From: Streptomyces sp. SS1-1
GTDB lineage: Bacteria > Actinomycetota > Actinomycetes > Streptomycetales > Streptomycetaceae
Reading direction: 5' to 3'
Length of the DNA: 64,000 nucleotides
Assembly (NCBI RefSeq): GCF_008973465.1
Contig: NZ_WBXN01000004.1
Coordinates: 2,108,001 to 2,172,000, forward strand
Below, in pieces: positions 27,858 to 37,101 of this stretch. The notes beneath the pieces are model-generated. The model was given only the letters and a program-made list of their open reading frames with translations. It searched no databases and was not told the DNA's origin. The position numbers and the translations under genes are program-made. Position 1 is the stretch's first letter. Each line of letters opens with the position of its first letter.

Positions 27858-30307
27858 CAGAGGTTCACCGCCCGGCCGTCGGCGCCGGTGGCGCCGCGGG
27901 TGTACTTGGGGTGGATCAACCCGACGCAGGTGTAGGGGAGTTCGGGGACCTCTTCGACGGGTACGCCGCGTTGTGCGGCGAGCAGGCGGACGTGGTCGAG
28001 GTCGGCGCCGGCTCCGGCGCGGGCGAGGATCTTCCAGGGGACGCGGCGCAGCAGGACGCGGGTGGTCTCGCCGACGCCGGGCTTGACGAGGTTGACGTCG
28101 TGGATGCCGTACTCCTCGCTGATGCGTTCGACGGCGGCCCAGCCTTCCCAGGTGGGGGTGCGGTCGGTGGAGAGGAGTTCCTTGGCGGTGGCGTCGACGC
28201 TGTCGGTGACGTCGGGGAAGCGGGCGGAGACGGCGTCGAGGAAGGCGACGGAGACGTCGGAGCCGGCGAGTTCGCGGTAGAACTTGGCACCGTGGAAGTC
28301 GTGCGGGCCGACGAGGTCGGCGCGCAGCACGGTGCGGGAGATCAGGCCGGAGACGGTGGAGTTGAGGCAGGCGGACGGGATGAGGTAGTCGTCGCGGGTG
28401 CCGTAGGTGCGGACGCAGGAGCCGGGGTCGGCGAGCACGGCGATCTCGGGGTCGAAGCCGGTGATGCCGTCGGTCGTCTCGAACTCGCGTATCGCGGTGG
28501 CGAGTTCGCGGGTGATGGCGCCCTTGCCGGTCCAGCCGTCGACGAAGACGACGTCGCGGGGGTCGTGGTGGCGGGCGAGCCAGCGCAGGGCGTTGGCGTC
28601 GATGCCGCGGCCGCGCACGATGGACACGGCGTAGTGGGGCAGTTCGAGGCCGTGCCGGAAGTGGGCCCAGCGGCGCATGAGGATGCCGACGGGGGTGCCG
28701 GCGCGGGCGAGGGAGACGAGCACGGGCCGGGGTGAGCGTTCGGCGAGGACGATCTCGGTGACGGCGCCGACGGCCTGGGCGAGGCGGGCGGCGGACTCCT
28801 CGAGGGCGCTGTGGAAGAGCTCCTGGTACTGCTCGCTGGGCTGGTACTCGACGGGCAGGGATTCGGCGTAGTGGGCGCCGCCGCTCTGGATGGCCTCCTC
28901 GCGTTCCTCGGTGGGTGCCTCCAGGGTGACGTCCGAGAGGTCCTGGAGCAGCCAGCCGACCTCTTCCGGGGCGTACGAGGAGAAGGCGGGGCCGCGCAGG
29001 GGCTCGGGCAGCATCGGGGGCCTTTCGGGCAGGGCGAGGGGTCCGGGGGTGTACGAGGGGACGACGGCCAGCAGGACGTGCGGGGTCTGGGCGGCGAGCT
29101 GGGCGAGGAGTCCGTCCGGGGCGTGCAGGGCGGGGGTGTCGGCGGTGGAGTCGACGACGGTGACGACGGCGTCGAAGCCGGCGCCGGCGACGTTGTAGGC
29201 GTAGCGCTCGCCGGGGCCGTCGGCGGGGTCGTCGTGGGCGGGGAAGACGAGGCGGGTGCGTATCGCGTAGCCGGGGTCGTCGACGGCGAGGACGGGTGAG
29301 CGGGTGGTGGTGGAGTAGCGGACGTCGAGGCCGGTGGTCTGCTCGAGTTCGCGGGCGAGCCGCAGCGGCGCGTACATGAGTTCCTCGAAGCCGAGGACGA
29401 GGACGCGGCGGGCGCCGTCGGGGAGGGCCTGGGCCAGGCGGGCGGCCATGGCGGGCAGGGCGTGCTCCAGCCGGGTGCGGTGGGCGGGCGTGAAGCCGTG
29501 CCGGCCGCCGTCGGGGAGGCCGGCGGGCCAGTGCAGGTCGACGCGGGTGGGCGCGGGTGCCGTGCTGCCGGTGGGGGCCGGGGGCGGGGTCTCGTGGCGT
29601 GCGACGAGTTCCCGGCCCTTCTCCAGTACGCCGTCGGGGAGCCGTACGGTGCCGGTGGCGGCGGTGACGAGGTCGACGCGGGCGCCGATCTCGCGGGCGA
29701 GGTCGTCGAGGCGGCCGGCGTCGGCCGGGGAGCGCATGTCGACGAGGGCGACGACGACGTAGCGGCGGCGCGGGTAGCGCTCGTGGAGTTCGCGGATGGT
29801 GTTCAGCACCGTGTTGCCGGTGGAGAACTCGTCGTCGACGAGGACGAGGGGCCCGTCGCCGACGAGGAGGGTGGGGTCCTCGGGGAGCAGCAGGTGGGAG
29901 GTGGCGTGGGAGTGGGACTCCTCGAAGCCGCCGGCGCGGGCGACGCCGGGGACGGGGCGGCGGGTGGAGTGCAGGTAGGGCGCGAGGCCGAGGCCGTCGG
30001 CGACGCAGTGGCCGAGGCCGGTGGCGGTCTCGGCGTAGCCGAGGACGACCGCGGCGGCGGCGTCCTCGTCGCCCAGCAGGTCGCGGACGCGGCGGCCGAG
30101 GCCGTGGCCGGCGCCGTGGACGACGGTGGGCGACTGGGGTACGTGCTTGCCGAGCACGTTCGAGACGAGGAGGTGGGCTCGTTTCGGGTTGCGGCGCAGG
30201 GCCAGGCCCAGCAGGTCGGTGAGCGTGTCGTCGCCCACGAGCTGGACTCCGAGCCGTTCGGCGACCCAGCTTCCGGACCAGACCCCGTTGTTCACTGCGT
30301 TGTTCAT
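27857..30307 (-). CDS. Fused PRTase_2-TRSP and StiP-type PRTase-PELOTA protein
   Basis: 816 aa, ATG with AAGGGA upstream. Residues 1-240 form a type I phosphoribosyltransferase with PRPP loop PLVLVDDEFSTGNT (153-166). Residues 255-440 match the TRSP domain that follows it. From AFSSYAPEEVGWLLQDLSDV (441-460) a second unit begins with QSGGAHYAESLPVEY, LVSLARAGTPVGILMRR, a second PRPP-like loop VVFVDGWTGKGAI (586-598) and SACLNSTVSGLISRTVL, the StiP/PRTase_1 family. The last 100 residues fit the PELOTA RNA-binding domain. In many bacteria these are two proteins; here they are one. A nucleoside-like metabolite is the proposed product of such Ter modules. Confidence 0.85.
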   Translation of the reverse strand: MNNAVNNGVWSGSWVAERLGVQLVGDDTLTDLLGLALRRNPKRAHLLVSNVLGKHVPQSPTVVHGAGHGLGRRVRDLLGDEDAAAAVVLGYAETATGLGHCVADGLGLAPYLHSTRRPVPGVARAGGFEESHSHATSHLLLPEDPTLLVGDGPLVLVDDEFSTGNTVLNTIRELHERYPRRRYVVVALVDMRSPADAGRLDDLAREIGARVDLVTAATGTVRLPDGVLEKGRELVARHETPPPAPTGSTAPAPTRVDLHWPAGLPDGGRHGFTPAHRTRLEHALPAMAARLAQALPDGARRVLVLGFEELMYAPLRLARELEQTTGLDVRYSTTTRSPVLAVDDPGYAIRTRLVFPAHDDPADGPGERYAYNVAGAGFDAVVTVVDSTADTPALHAPDGLLAQLAAQTPHVLLAVVPSYTPGPLALPERPPMLPEPLRGPAFSSYAPEEVGWLLQDLSDVTLEAPTEEREEAIQSGGAHYAESLPVEYQPSEQYQELFHSALEESAARLAQAVGAVTEIVLAERSPRPVLVSLARAGTPVGILMRRWAHFRHGLELPHYAVSIVRGRGIDANALRWLARHHDPRDVVFVDGWTGKGAITRELATAIREFETTDGITGFDPEIAVLADPGSCVRTYGTRDDYLIPSACLNSTVSGLISRTVLRADLVGPHDFHGAKFYRELAGSDVSVAFLDAVSARFPDVTDSVDATAKELLSTDRTPTWEGWAAVERISEEYGIHDVNLVKPGVGETTRVLLRRVPWKILARAGAGADLDHVRLLAAQRGVPVEEVPELPYTCVGLIHPKYTRGATGADGRAVNL

Positions 30308-30371
30308 GCGTCCCTTGGATCGAGGGGCCGGGCGTCCCGTCGTGGGCCCGGCCGAGCGGTTGCCGGTCCGG

Positions 30372-31541
30372 TCAGGCCGGTATGCCGGCGGCGAGCAGTT
30401 CCACGAAGCCGATGTCCTCGTTGGCCACGCCGAAGGCCTCGGCGCGCAGGAGGGTGCGCTCGGCCCAGGCGCGGTGCGGTTTCACCTCGTTCATCTTGTT
30501 CGTGTACTGCGACCTCAGCACCCCTCCGCCGCAGCGGTCGGGCCTGAGGATGTCCTGGGCGTCGCTGAACTCCTCGTGGCTGACGACGGACAGCGCGTGC
30601 ACGGGCAGGACGTGGGAGGGGTGGATGCAGGTCTTGCCGAGCAGGCCGTTGGCGTGGTCGAGGGTGATCTCGCGCAGCAGGCCGTCCATGGAGTGCTCGA
30701 TGAGGGCTTCGCGCAATGCCTCGGCCTGCCCTTCGAGGAAGGGGCTGCGGCGCAGCTGCGGCTTGAACATGCGCTCCTGGACGCGGAAGTACTCCCAGAC
30801 GGGCCCGGTGACGGTGAACCCGGTGCCGTCGGCGCGGCCGAGCATGTTGACGACGTCGGAGATGACGGAGGCGACGACCTGGACGTCGTAGGCGGTCATG
30901 TCGGGGGCGCGGCGCAGTCCGTACGAGGAGCAGAAGTCGGTGACGCCGAGGCGCAGCGCGAGGACCCGGTCGCGGTACTTGTCGACGGCCCGGAAGATGC
31001 CCTCCAGGGTCTCCACGCGGGACTCGCGGTAGAGCAGCTCGGGCGACTCGAGGACGGGCATGGCGAACAGCCGGCGTCCGCTGTCGGTCTCGGCGTCCGT
31101 GAGGGCCTCCAGGAACGGCATGCCGCGTTCCTCGGTGAACTTGGGCAGGACGAATCCGGACAGCAGCCGGACGGCGGGGCCGAGGCGGCGGACGAGGTCG
31201 GGTATCTGCTCGGGGGTGCGCACGCGGATGAAGAGCAGCGGCGGGTCGTCGGCGTCGGGGCGGGCCGCGAGGTCGGTGAGCTGGGCGACGAGGTTCTCCT
31301 CGCCGGCCGACACGTCCTCGTCGCCGATGGAGTCCTCCAGGCACAGCACCATGGAGACCACGCCGCGGTCGCGCTGCTTGACGATGTCGTCGGTCAGCCG
31401 GGGCCGGGTGGCGGGGCTGTAGAGCGTGGCCCCGAGGGCGGCGGAGAGCAGCCGGGGCGCGGAGTCCGCGGTGAAGGCGCTCGGCTCCCGGTGGAACAGG
31501 CGCTGACGCACCTCTGGGGCGATGTGCCCGAAATGACGCAT
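30372..31541 (-). CDS. CitE/HpcH-like C-C lyase of the Ter module
   Basis: 389 aa, ATG at 31541 with GGGGGAG at 5 nt. The TIM-barrel lyase signature is present: TLYSPATRPRL, MVLCLEDSIGDEDV (metal/acid Glu), LFIRVRTPEQI, RLFAMPVLESPELL, RLGVTDFCSSYGL and GLLGKTCIHPSHV. This group (C-C_Bond_Lyase) is a standard member of the Ter-associated biosynthetic cluster. It is the first gene of the minus-strand operon and divergent from a terD-like gene. Confidence 0.87.
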   Translation of the reverse strand: MRHFGHIAPEVRQRLFHREPSAFTADSAPRLLSAALGATLYSPATRPRLTDDIVKQRDRGVVSMVLCLEDSIGDEDVSAGEENLVAQLTDLAARPDADDPPLLFIRVRTPEQIPDLVRRLGPAVRLLSGFVLPKFTEERGMPFLEALTDAETDSGRRLFAMPVLESPELLYRESRVETLEGIFRAVDKYRDRVLALRLGVTDFCSSYGLRRAPDMTAYDVQVVASVISDVVNMLGRADGTGFTVTGPVWEYFRVQERMFKPQLRRSPFLEGQAEALREALIEHSMDGLLREITLDHANGLLGKTCIHPSHVLPVHALSVVSHEEFSDAQDILRPDRCGGGVLRSQYTNKMNEVKPHRAWAERTLLRAEAFGVANEDIGFVELLAAGIPA

Positions 31542-31569
31542 GGAGCTCCCCCGTGGTGACTCAGTGGCC

Positions 31570-31604
31570 CCTGTGACCTCTTCACAGGTGGCCGGTAATA
31601 GTAC
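31570..31604 (-). promoter_or_regulatory. Promoter and 19-bp dyad of the Ter biosynthetic operon
   Basis: TACTAT (31604-31599, minus) is a good -10. Just downstream lies CCTGTGACCTCTTCACAGG (31570-31588), a perfect 7-bp inverted repeat in the early transcribed region, suited to a repressor. A second short dyad GTCGGG-GGTT-CCCGAC is at 31617-31632. Confidence 0.45.
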
Positions 31605-31727
31605 GTAGATACCCATGTCGGGGGTTCCCGACGGGCATGAATTTCTGGTAACGCGGACCCGCACATCCGCGCACACACCGTGTACCCCGCGTTGTCGTGA
31701 CCAGGACGGAGAGGGCAGGATGACCGT

Positions 31728-32543
31728 ATGACGCACGCGATGCTGAAGGGGTCGAACATCCCGCTGGAGGCCACCACGGTACGCGCCGTGCTGCGCTGGA
31801 CACCCGGGCAGGGGGTCCCCGACGTCGATGCCTCCGCTCTGCTCCTGGGCCCCGACGGCCGTGTGCGCTCCGACGAGGACTTCGTCTTCTACAACCAGCC
31901 CCGGCACCCCTCGGGGACGGTGTGGCGGCTCGGCAAGAAGCAGGGCGCCGAGGGCCTCACCGACACGATCCAGACAGACCTGAGCGGTGTCGAGGCGGCC
32001 GTCGGCCAGATTCTGCTCGTCGCGTCGGCGGACGGTGTCCCGTTCGACCGCGTACGGGACCTGCGTATCGCGCTGTACGACGCCTCGGTGGCCGAGGGCG
32101 AGCCGCTGGCGTATTTCGACATCAAGCCGGAGACGGGCGCGGAGACCGCGCTGATCTGCGGCGAGCTGTACCGCCGGGGCGAGGGCTGGAAGTTCCGCGC
32201 GCTGGGCGAGGGCTACTCGGACGGCTTGAAGGGACTGGCCACGGACTTCGGGATCTCCGTGGACGAGTCGGAGGCGGCGCAGGAGCCGCCGGCCGCCCAG
32301 GTCCCCGAGGTGTCGCAGCCGCTGCCGCCGGAGCAGCCCACGACGGTGGTGCCGCCGCAGCCGTCGCAGCCGTCGTACGGCTATCCGCAGCAGCCGCCGC
32401 CGACCCAGCCGGCGTACGGCTACCCCCAGCCGGCCGGTACGGCCGCCGCCGCGGGGTACGGCTATCCGCCCCCGGCGACCACGCCCGGCCCGGCACCGGA
32501 GGTCCGGCTGCCTCCGCAGGGCCCGCAGTTCATCGGACGCTGA
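31728..32543 (+). CDS. TerD-family protein with Pro/Gln/Tyr-rich tail
   Basis: 271 aa. The first 180 residues are a TerD domain ([75 protein letters not shown]). The usual acidic GEGDDE calcium-binding loop is missing; the segment reads [21 protein letters not shown] tail of [19 protein letters not shown] repeats follows, as in self-associating or linker regions. TTGTCG-N18-CAGGAT ends 6 nt before the ATG, so the transcript may be leaderless although a GGAGAGGG is also present. Divergent from the CitE operon. Confidence 0.85.
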   Translation: MTHAMLKGSNIPLEATTVRAVLRWTPGQGVPDVDASALLLGPDGRVRSDEDFVFYNQPRHPSGTVWRLGKKQGAEGLTDTIQTDLSGVEAAVGQILLVASADGVPFDRVRDLRIALYDASVAEGEPLAYFDIKPETGAETALICGELYRRGEGWKFRALGEGYSDGLKGLATDFGISVDESEAAQEPPAAQVPEVSQPLPPEQPTTVVPPQPSQPSYGYPQQPPPTQPAYGYPQPAGTAAAAGYGYPPPATTPGPAPEVRLPPQGPQFIGR

Positions 32544-32558
32544 GCGGGGCCGTCCCGC

Positions 32559-33296
32559 TCAGTGCTCGGCCTTGCTCTTGTAGCCGCGGCCCCACTGCAG
32601 GCCCCAGCCGAAGAGGCGGTCCAGCTCGGCCTGGAAGCCGTAGACGAACTTGACCTCGCGGCGGACCCACAGTTCGCCCTTGACGTTCTCGATGGTCACC
32701 ACCGCGCAGGAGCGGGCCTGGGGGTGCCGTTCGTCCAGGCCGATCTCGATGCGGGGCCCGTTGCTGGGGTAGAGCGTGACGATGGCGTGGGTGCGGTCGA
32801 AGGCCGGGGTCTGGTCGTAGATGTAGACGAAGACCAGCAGCCGCTTGATGTCGTCACGGTGGTCGAGGTTGACGTAGATCGTCTCGCCGGACGCGGAGCC
32901 GAACCGGTCGTCGCCGCTGAGCTTGACGTACGGCGGCGCGTTGACGTCGCCGAGGAAGCCGCCGAGCGGCTGGACGACGCCCTTGGTGCCGTCGGACAGC
33001 TCGTACAGGCAGCCGAGGTCGAGGTCGACGTTGACCATGCTCTGGCTGTGCCCGAGGACCTCCGGGGGCCGCAGCGCCTTGAAGGGGTGCCGCAGCAGGC
33101 TCTCCCGCTGGGACCCGCCGATGTCGGAGGTCCGCATGCGCCAGGTCAGGTTGATCCGCAGATGGCCGGTGGCCGCTCCCTGCCGGGTGAGCGAGACCCG
33201 GTCGTGCCGTTTCGTCAGCTCGATCGCGTTCGACGACGCGCTGCCCGAGTCGAACTCGGCCGCCCGTCCACGCCAGAGCCCGTCCAAGAAGCCCAT
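32559..33296 (-). CDS. TerA-like tellurium-resistance-family protein
   Basis: 245 aa, start ATG at 33296. The protein has a basic N-terminal segment (NAIELTKRHDRVSLTRQG) and two beta-sandwich stretches: INLTWRMRTSDIGG, VDLDLGCLYELSDG, GDDRFGSASGETIYVNLD and LLVFVYIYDQTPAFDRTHAIVTLY. This pattern is close to TerA, a sister of TerD. The role is stress response rather than tellurite as such. It lies next to DUF475/TerC and converges on the terD-like gene 15 bases away. Confidence 0.75.
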   Translation of the reverse strand: MGFLDGLWRGRAAEFDSGSASSNAIELTKRHDRVSLTRQGAATGHLRINLTWRMRTSDIGGSQRESLLRHPFKALRPPEVLGHSQSMVNVDLDLGCLYELSDGTKGVVQPLGGFLGDVNAPPYVKLSGDDRFGSASGETIYVNLDHRDDIKRLLVFVYIYDQTPAFDRTHAIVTLYPSNGPRIEIGLDERHPQARSCAVVTIENVKGELWVRREVKFVYGFQAELDRLFGWGLQWGRGYKSKAEH

Positions 33297-33344
33297 GTCC
33301 GCCCCCCACGTCCCGCAGGACGTTCGTGTCCCTGCACAAAACCG

Positions 33345-33374
33345 GCGGGGCGGCCGGACGTCCGGCCGCCCCGC
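33345..33374 (-). terminator. Intrinsic terminator, 30-bp perfect palindrome
   Basis: A 15-bp arm (33345-33359) and its exact complement (33360-33374) lie after the DUF475 stop codon; on the minus strand they are followed by GCCGGTTTTG with a run of T. With no loop bases the tip must open slightly. Confidence 0.85.
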
Positions 33375-33401
33375 TCAGAGCGTTCCTCACCCTGGGGGGT
33401 G

Positions 33402-34547
33402 TCACACCCCGGACGACACCTCAGTCCTGTCCGGGGTCTCCGCTTTTCCCTCCGCGGCCGCGAGGGCGCGGTTGCGGCGGACCGAGGACCAGAAGGAGGC
33501 GCCGATCAGCACGACGCCGATCAGGCCGGTGATGATCTCGTTGATCTGGTACTGGATGGTGACCAGCAGGATCATGGCGAGCGCGCCGATCGCGTAGTGC
33601 GCGCCGTGCTCCAGGTAGACGTAGTCGTCGAGGGTGCCCTGGCGGACCAGGTAGACCGTCAGCGACCGGACGTACATCGCGCCGATACCGAGGCCGAGGG
33701 CCATGAGGACGATGTCGTTGGTGATCGCGAAGGCGCCGATCACACCGTCGAAGGAGAAGGAGGCGTCCAGGACCTCCAGGTACAGGAACATGAAGAACGC
33801 GGCCTTGCCGGCCAGGGCGACCGCGGAGCGGGGCTTGCCGCTGCGCTCGGCCTCCTCCTCGGCCTCGTGCTCGCGCTCCTCCTCTTCCTCGAGGCGGTCC
33901 TCGAAGAACCCGGACAGACCGCCGACGATCATGTACGTGATCAGGCCGGCGATGCCGGAGAGCAGGACCGTCTCGGCCTTGTCGACGTGGGCGCCGCCGT
34001 GCTGGTGGGCGTGGGCCGCGAAGGTCAGCGAGGAGATCAGCAGGACGATGAGCGCGATGCAGACCGACAGCATGTCGACCTTGCCGAGCTTGGCCAGCGG
34101 CCGCTCCAGCCAGGCCAGCCACTTGATGTCCCGCTCCTCGAAGATGAAGTCGAGGAAGATCATCAGCAGGAACATGCCACCGAACGCGGCGATCGACGGA
34201 TGGGCGTCGGTGACGAGCTGCTGGTAGCGGTCCTTGTCGCTGAGCGCGAGGTCGACGGCCTCGATCGGCCCGAGCTGGGCGCTGATCGCCACGATCACGA
34301 CGGGGAAGACCAGGCGCATGCCGAACACGGCGATGAGGATGCCGACGGTGAGGAAGATCTTCTGCCAGAAGGCATTCATCTTCTTCAGGATCCCGGCGTT
34401 GACCACCGCGTTGTCGAAGGACAGCGAGATCTCCAGGACCGAGAGGATCGCCACGATGCCGAGAGCGGTCCACCCCCCGAAGAGGACCGCTGCGACCAGG
34501 CCGAGCGCGGTGACCACGAACGACCAGCCGAAGGTTTTCAGAAGCAC
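33402..34547 (-). CDS. DUF475 / TerC-family membrane protein
   Basis: 381 aa, GTG at 34547. About nine helices. TerC-like features are ILSVLEISLSFDNAVVNAGIL near the N-terminus and YLEVLDASFSFDGVIGAFAIT in the second half, each with the acidic Glu/Asp pair inside the membrane. A long acidic cytosolic loop (EEEEEREHEAEEEAE) separates the halves, with HAHQHGGAH before it, possibly metal-binding. TerC is thought to act with TerD-type proteins in metal homeostasis, probably manganese. Confidence 0.87.
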   Translation of the reverse strand: MLLKTFGWSFVVTALGLVAAVLFGGWTALGIVAILSVLEISLSFDNAVVNAGILKKMNAFWQKIFLTVGILIAVFGMRLVFPVVIVAISAQLGPIEAVDLALSDKDRYQQLVTDAHPSIAAFGGMFLLMIFLDFIFEERDIKWLAWLERPLAKLGKVDMLSVCIALIVLLISSLTFAAHAHQHGGAHVDKAETVLLSGIAGLITYMIVGGLSGFFEDRLEEEEEREHEAEEEAERSGKPRSAVALAGKAAFFMFLYLEVLDASFSFDGVIGAFAITNDIVLMALGLGIGAMYVRSLTVYLVRQGTLDDYVYLEHGAHYAIGALAMILLVTIQYQINEIITGLIGVVLIGASFWSSVRRNRALAAAEGKAETPDRTEVSSGV

Positions 34548-34673
34548 TGGCTACCCAATCCTGTGTGTACGGGGCTCCCCCGCGCCGTACTCGGCTTTAC
34601 GAAACTTTGAACCCGGAGTCTATGTCGGTGTCGTGGCGCACCCCACCCGGACCCGGGTTTTGCCCATATCGCG

Positions 34674-35249
34674 TTATGAGACGTTCACCCCGAAGTCCAT
34701 GGCGATGCCCCGCAGACCCGACGCGTACCCCTGTCCGACCGCGCGGAACTTCCACTCCCCCTGGTAGCGGTAGACCTCGCCGAAGATCATCGCGGTCTCG
34801 GTGGAGGCGTCCTCGCTGAGGTCGTAGCGGGCGAGCTCCTGGCCGTCGGCCTGGTTGACGACCCGGATGAAGGCGTTGCTGACCTGACCGAAGGCCTGGC
34901 CGCGCTCGTCGGCCATGTGGATGGAGACGGGGAAGACGATCTTGTCGCACTGGGCGGGCACCTTCGACAGGTCGACCAGGATCGACTCGTCGTCGCCCTC
35001 GCCCTCACCCGTGAGGTTGTCCCCGGTGTGCTCCACCGAGCCGTCGGGGCTCTTGAGCTGGTTGTAGAAGACGAACCACTCGTCGCCCATGACCCGGCCG
35101 CCGCTGCACATCAGGGCGCTGGCGTCGAGGTCGAAGGGGGCTCCGGTGGTGGAACGCGCGTCCCAGCCGAGCCCGATCATCACCTGGGTGAGATTCGGTG
35201 CGGCCTTGGACAGGGAGACGTTTCCTCCCTTGGCGAGCGTGACGCCCAT
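34674..35249 (-). CDS. terD: TerD-family protein (copy 2)
   Basis: 191 aa, the family's usual length, ATG at 35249 with GGGGAGGA. Full set of TerD motifs: [63 protein letters not shown] (Ca2+ site), [19 protein letters not shown] and [18 protein letters not shown]. It lies in tandem with another TerD just upstream (115-bp gap) and 126 bases before the DUF475/TerC gene, on the same strand. Confidence 0.92.
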   Translation of the reverse strand: MGVTLAKGGNVSLSKAAPNLTQVMIGLGWDARSTTGAPFDLDASALMCSGGRVMGDEWFVFYNQLKSPDGSVEHTGDNLTGEGEGDDESILVDLSKVPAQCDKIVFPVSIHMADERGQAFGQVSNAFIRVVNQADGQELARYDLSEDASTETAMIFGEVYRYQGEWKFRAVGQGYASGLRGIAMDFGVNVS

Positions 35250-35364
35250 GATGTGGTCCTCCCCAGGTGGTGCTTCTCGGTTGTTCTGCGCGTCCGGCGC
35301 CGCACCGAAACGGTACGGCGCCGGAAACGGCCGGACGTGTCCCGGACGGGCACGCCGGGTGACG

Positions 35365-35940
35365 TCAGACGTTGACCCCGAAGTCCTGCGCGATGCCGCG
35401 CAGACCCGAGGCGTAGCCCTGGCCGATGGCACGGAACTTCCACTCCGCGCCGTGGCGGTAGAGCTCGCCGAAGACCATCGCCGTCTCGGTGGACGCGTCC
35501 TCCGAGAGGTCGTAGCGGGCGATCTCGGCGCCGCCGGCCTGGTTGACGACGCGGATGAAGGCGTTGCGCACCTGGCCGAAGGACTGCTGGCGGTTCTCCG
35601 CGTCGTAGATCGAGACCGGGAAGACGATCTTCTCGATGTCGGCCGGGACGCTCGCCAGGTTCACCTTGATCTGCTCGTCGTCGCCCTCGCCCTCACCGGT
35701 GGTGTTGTCACCGGTGTGCTCGACGGAGCCGTCGGGGCTCTTGAGGTTGTTGAAGAACACGAAGTTCTGGTCGTTGGCGACCTTGCCCGTGTTGTTCAGC
35801 AGCAGAGCGCTGGCGTCGAGGTCGAAGTCGGTGCCGGTCGTGGTGCGGACGTCCCACCCCAGACCGACGATGACCGCGGTGAGGCCGGGGGCCTCCTTGG
35901 TCAGTGATACGTTGCCGCCCTTGCTGAGGCTGACTCCCAC
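35365..35940 (-). CDS. terD: TerD-family protein (copy 3)
   Basis: 191 aa, GTG at 35940 with GGAGGA close before it. Motifs: [83 protein letters not shown]. The acidic calcium loop is intact. It is clearly paralogous to the next copy (about two-thirds identical by eye) and probably the first gene of the terD-terD-DUF475 group. Cytoplasmic or membrane-associated stress protein. Confidence 0.92.
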   Translation of the reverse strand: MGVSLSKGGNVSLTKEAPGLTAVIVGLGWDVRTTTGTDFDLDASALLLNNTGKVANDQNFVFFNNLKSPDGSVEHTGDNTTGEGEGDDEQIKVNLASVPADIEKIVFPVSIYDAENRQQSFGQVRNAFIRVVNQAGGAEIARYDLSEDASTETAMVFGELYRHGAEWKFRAIGQGYASGLRGIAQDFGVNV

Positions 35941-36088
35941 GAGTCCTCCATTGATGTCCGGGGGCCGGGAGCCCCGCCGTGCGTTCGGTATCGGATCAAC
36001 GACTCGATCCTAGTGACGGGTTCCCGTCGCTCGCAGGGCTTGTACCCACCGATCGCGGGTGTCGGCGTCGAGTCGGTGACGAAGTGGA

Positions 36089-36547
36089 TCAGAGCGCGTC
36101 GAGTGCCTCGACGTACTCGTTGAGGTCGCGGGCGTCCGGCAGGGCGTTGATCACGGTCCAGCGGACGACGCCCTCCTTGTCGATGACGAAGGTGCCGCGC
36201 ACGGCGCAGCCCTTGTCCTCGGCGAAGACGCCGTAGGCGCGGCTGACCTCGCCGTGCGGCCAGAAGTCGCTGAGCAGCGGGTACTCCAGGCCCTCCTGCT
36301 CGCCGAAGACGCGCAGGGTGTGGATGGAGTCGTTGGACACGGCGAGGATCTGGGTGTCGCGGTCGGTGAACCGCGGCAGGTTGTCCCGTACGGCGCAGAG
36401 CTCGCCGGTGCAGACGCCCGTGAAGGCGAAGGGGTAGAAGAGCAGGACGACGTTCTGCGCGCCGCGGAAGTCGGAGAGCCGCACGGTGCGGCCGTGGTTG
36501 TCCTTGAGCGCGAAGTCGGGGGCCTTGTCGCCGACCTGGATCGCCAT
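36089..36547 (-). CDS. ahpE: AhpE-type peroxiredoxin
   Basis: 152 aa, ATG at 36547. [20 protein letters not shown] leads to [19 protein letters not shown] with the peroxidatic Cys46, followed by [18 protein letters not shown] and [14 protein letters not shown]. It closely matches mycobacterial AhpE. A second cysteine, Cys51, sits five residues after the first, the spacing used by resolving cysteines in PrxQ/BCP enzymes; mycobacterial AhpE has Asp there. It reduces peroxides. Neighbour of DUF3052 and aceE as in mycobacteria. Confidence 0.88.
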   Translation of the reverse strand: MAIQVGDKAPDFALKDNHGRTVRLSDFRGAQNVVLLFYPFAFTGVCTGELCAVRDNLPRFTDRDTQILAVSNDSIHTLRVFGEQEGLEYPLLSDFWPHGEVSRAYGVFAEDKGCAVRGTFVIDKEGVVRWTVINALPDARDLNEYVEALDAL

Positions 36548-36622
36548 CGTCGTCGTGTCCCTTCGGTGGGCTGTCCGGGTGGTGTCCACCCTATGCAGCG
36601 GCCACCGGGGGCCGCACAGGAG

Positions 36623-36652
36623 GCCGGGCCGGGCCCTGGGGTCCGGCCCGGC
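36623..36652 (-). terminator. Hairpin between DUF3052 and peroxiredoxin genes
   Basis: A 10-bp GC stem (36623-36632 with 36643-36652) follows the DUF3052 stop, without a U-tract. Confidence 0.5.
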
Positions 36653-36663
36653 TCAGCCACCGG

Positions 36664-37101
36664 TTACTTCTTGGACTTCGCGGCCTTGGGCGTCACCAGC
36701 CGGCTGCCGCTCCAGTCCTTGCCGACGCTGACGCTCTTGGACGCCGACAGCCCCGCCGTGGTCGCGGCTTCAGAGATGTCGCTGGGCTCCACGTAGCCGT
36801 CTCGGCCCGTCTTCGGCGTCAGGAGGAGGATGGAGCCGCCCTCCTCGATGTACGTGGTGGCGTCCACCAGCGCATCCGTCAGGTCGCCGTCCTCGTCGCG
36901 GAACCACAGCACCACGGCGTCGGCGACGTCGTCGTACTCCTCGTCCACCAGCTCGCTGCCGATGACTTCCTCAATGGCCTCGCGGAGCTCCTGGTCGACG
37001 TCGTCGTCGAAGCCGATCTCCTGGACCACCTGCTCGGGCTGGAACCCCAGCCTGACGGCAGGGCTCGTCCGCTCCTCCGCGTGGTCCGCGGTCGCGCTCA
37101 C
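36664..37101 (-). CDS. DUF3052-family protein
   Basis: 145 aa from the GTG at 37101, which has AGGAGG at 6 nt. Conserved segments: RLGFQPEQVVQEIGFDDDVD, LREAIEEVIGSELVDEEYDDVADAVVLWFRDEDGDL and GSILLLTPKTGRDGYVEPSDI. Basic C-terminal tail (TPKAAKSKK). The family is found across actinobacteria, and the mycobacterial relative sits between ahpE and aceE. Molecular function is not known. Very acidic, soluble protein. Confidence 0.86.
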   Translation of the reverse strand: MSATADHAEERTSPAVRLGFQPEQVVQEIGFDDDVDQELREAIEEVIGSELVDEEYDDVADAVVLWFRDEDGDLTDALVDATTYIEEGGSILLLTPKTGRDGYVEPSDISEAATTAGLSASKSVSVGKDWSGSRLVTPKAAKSKK

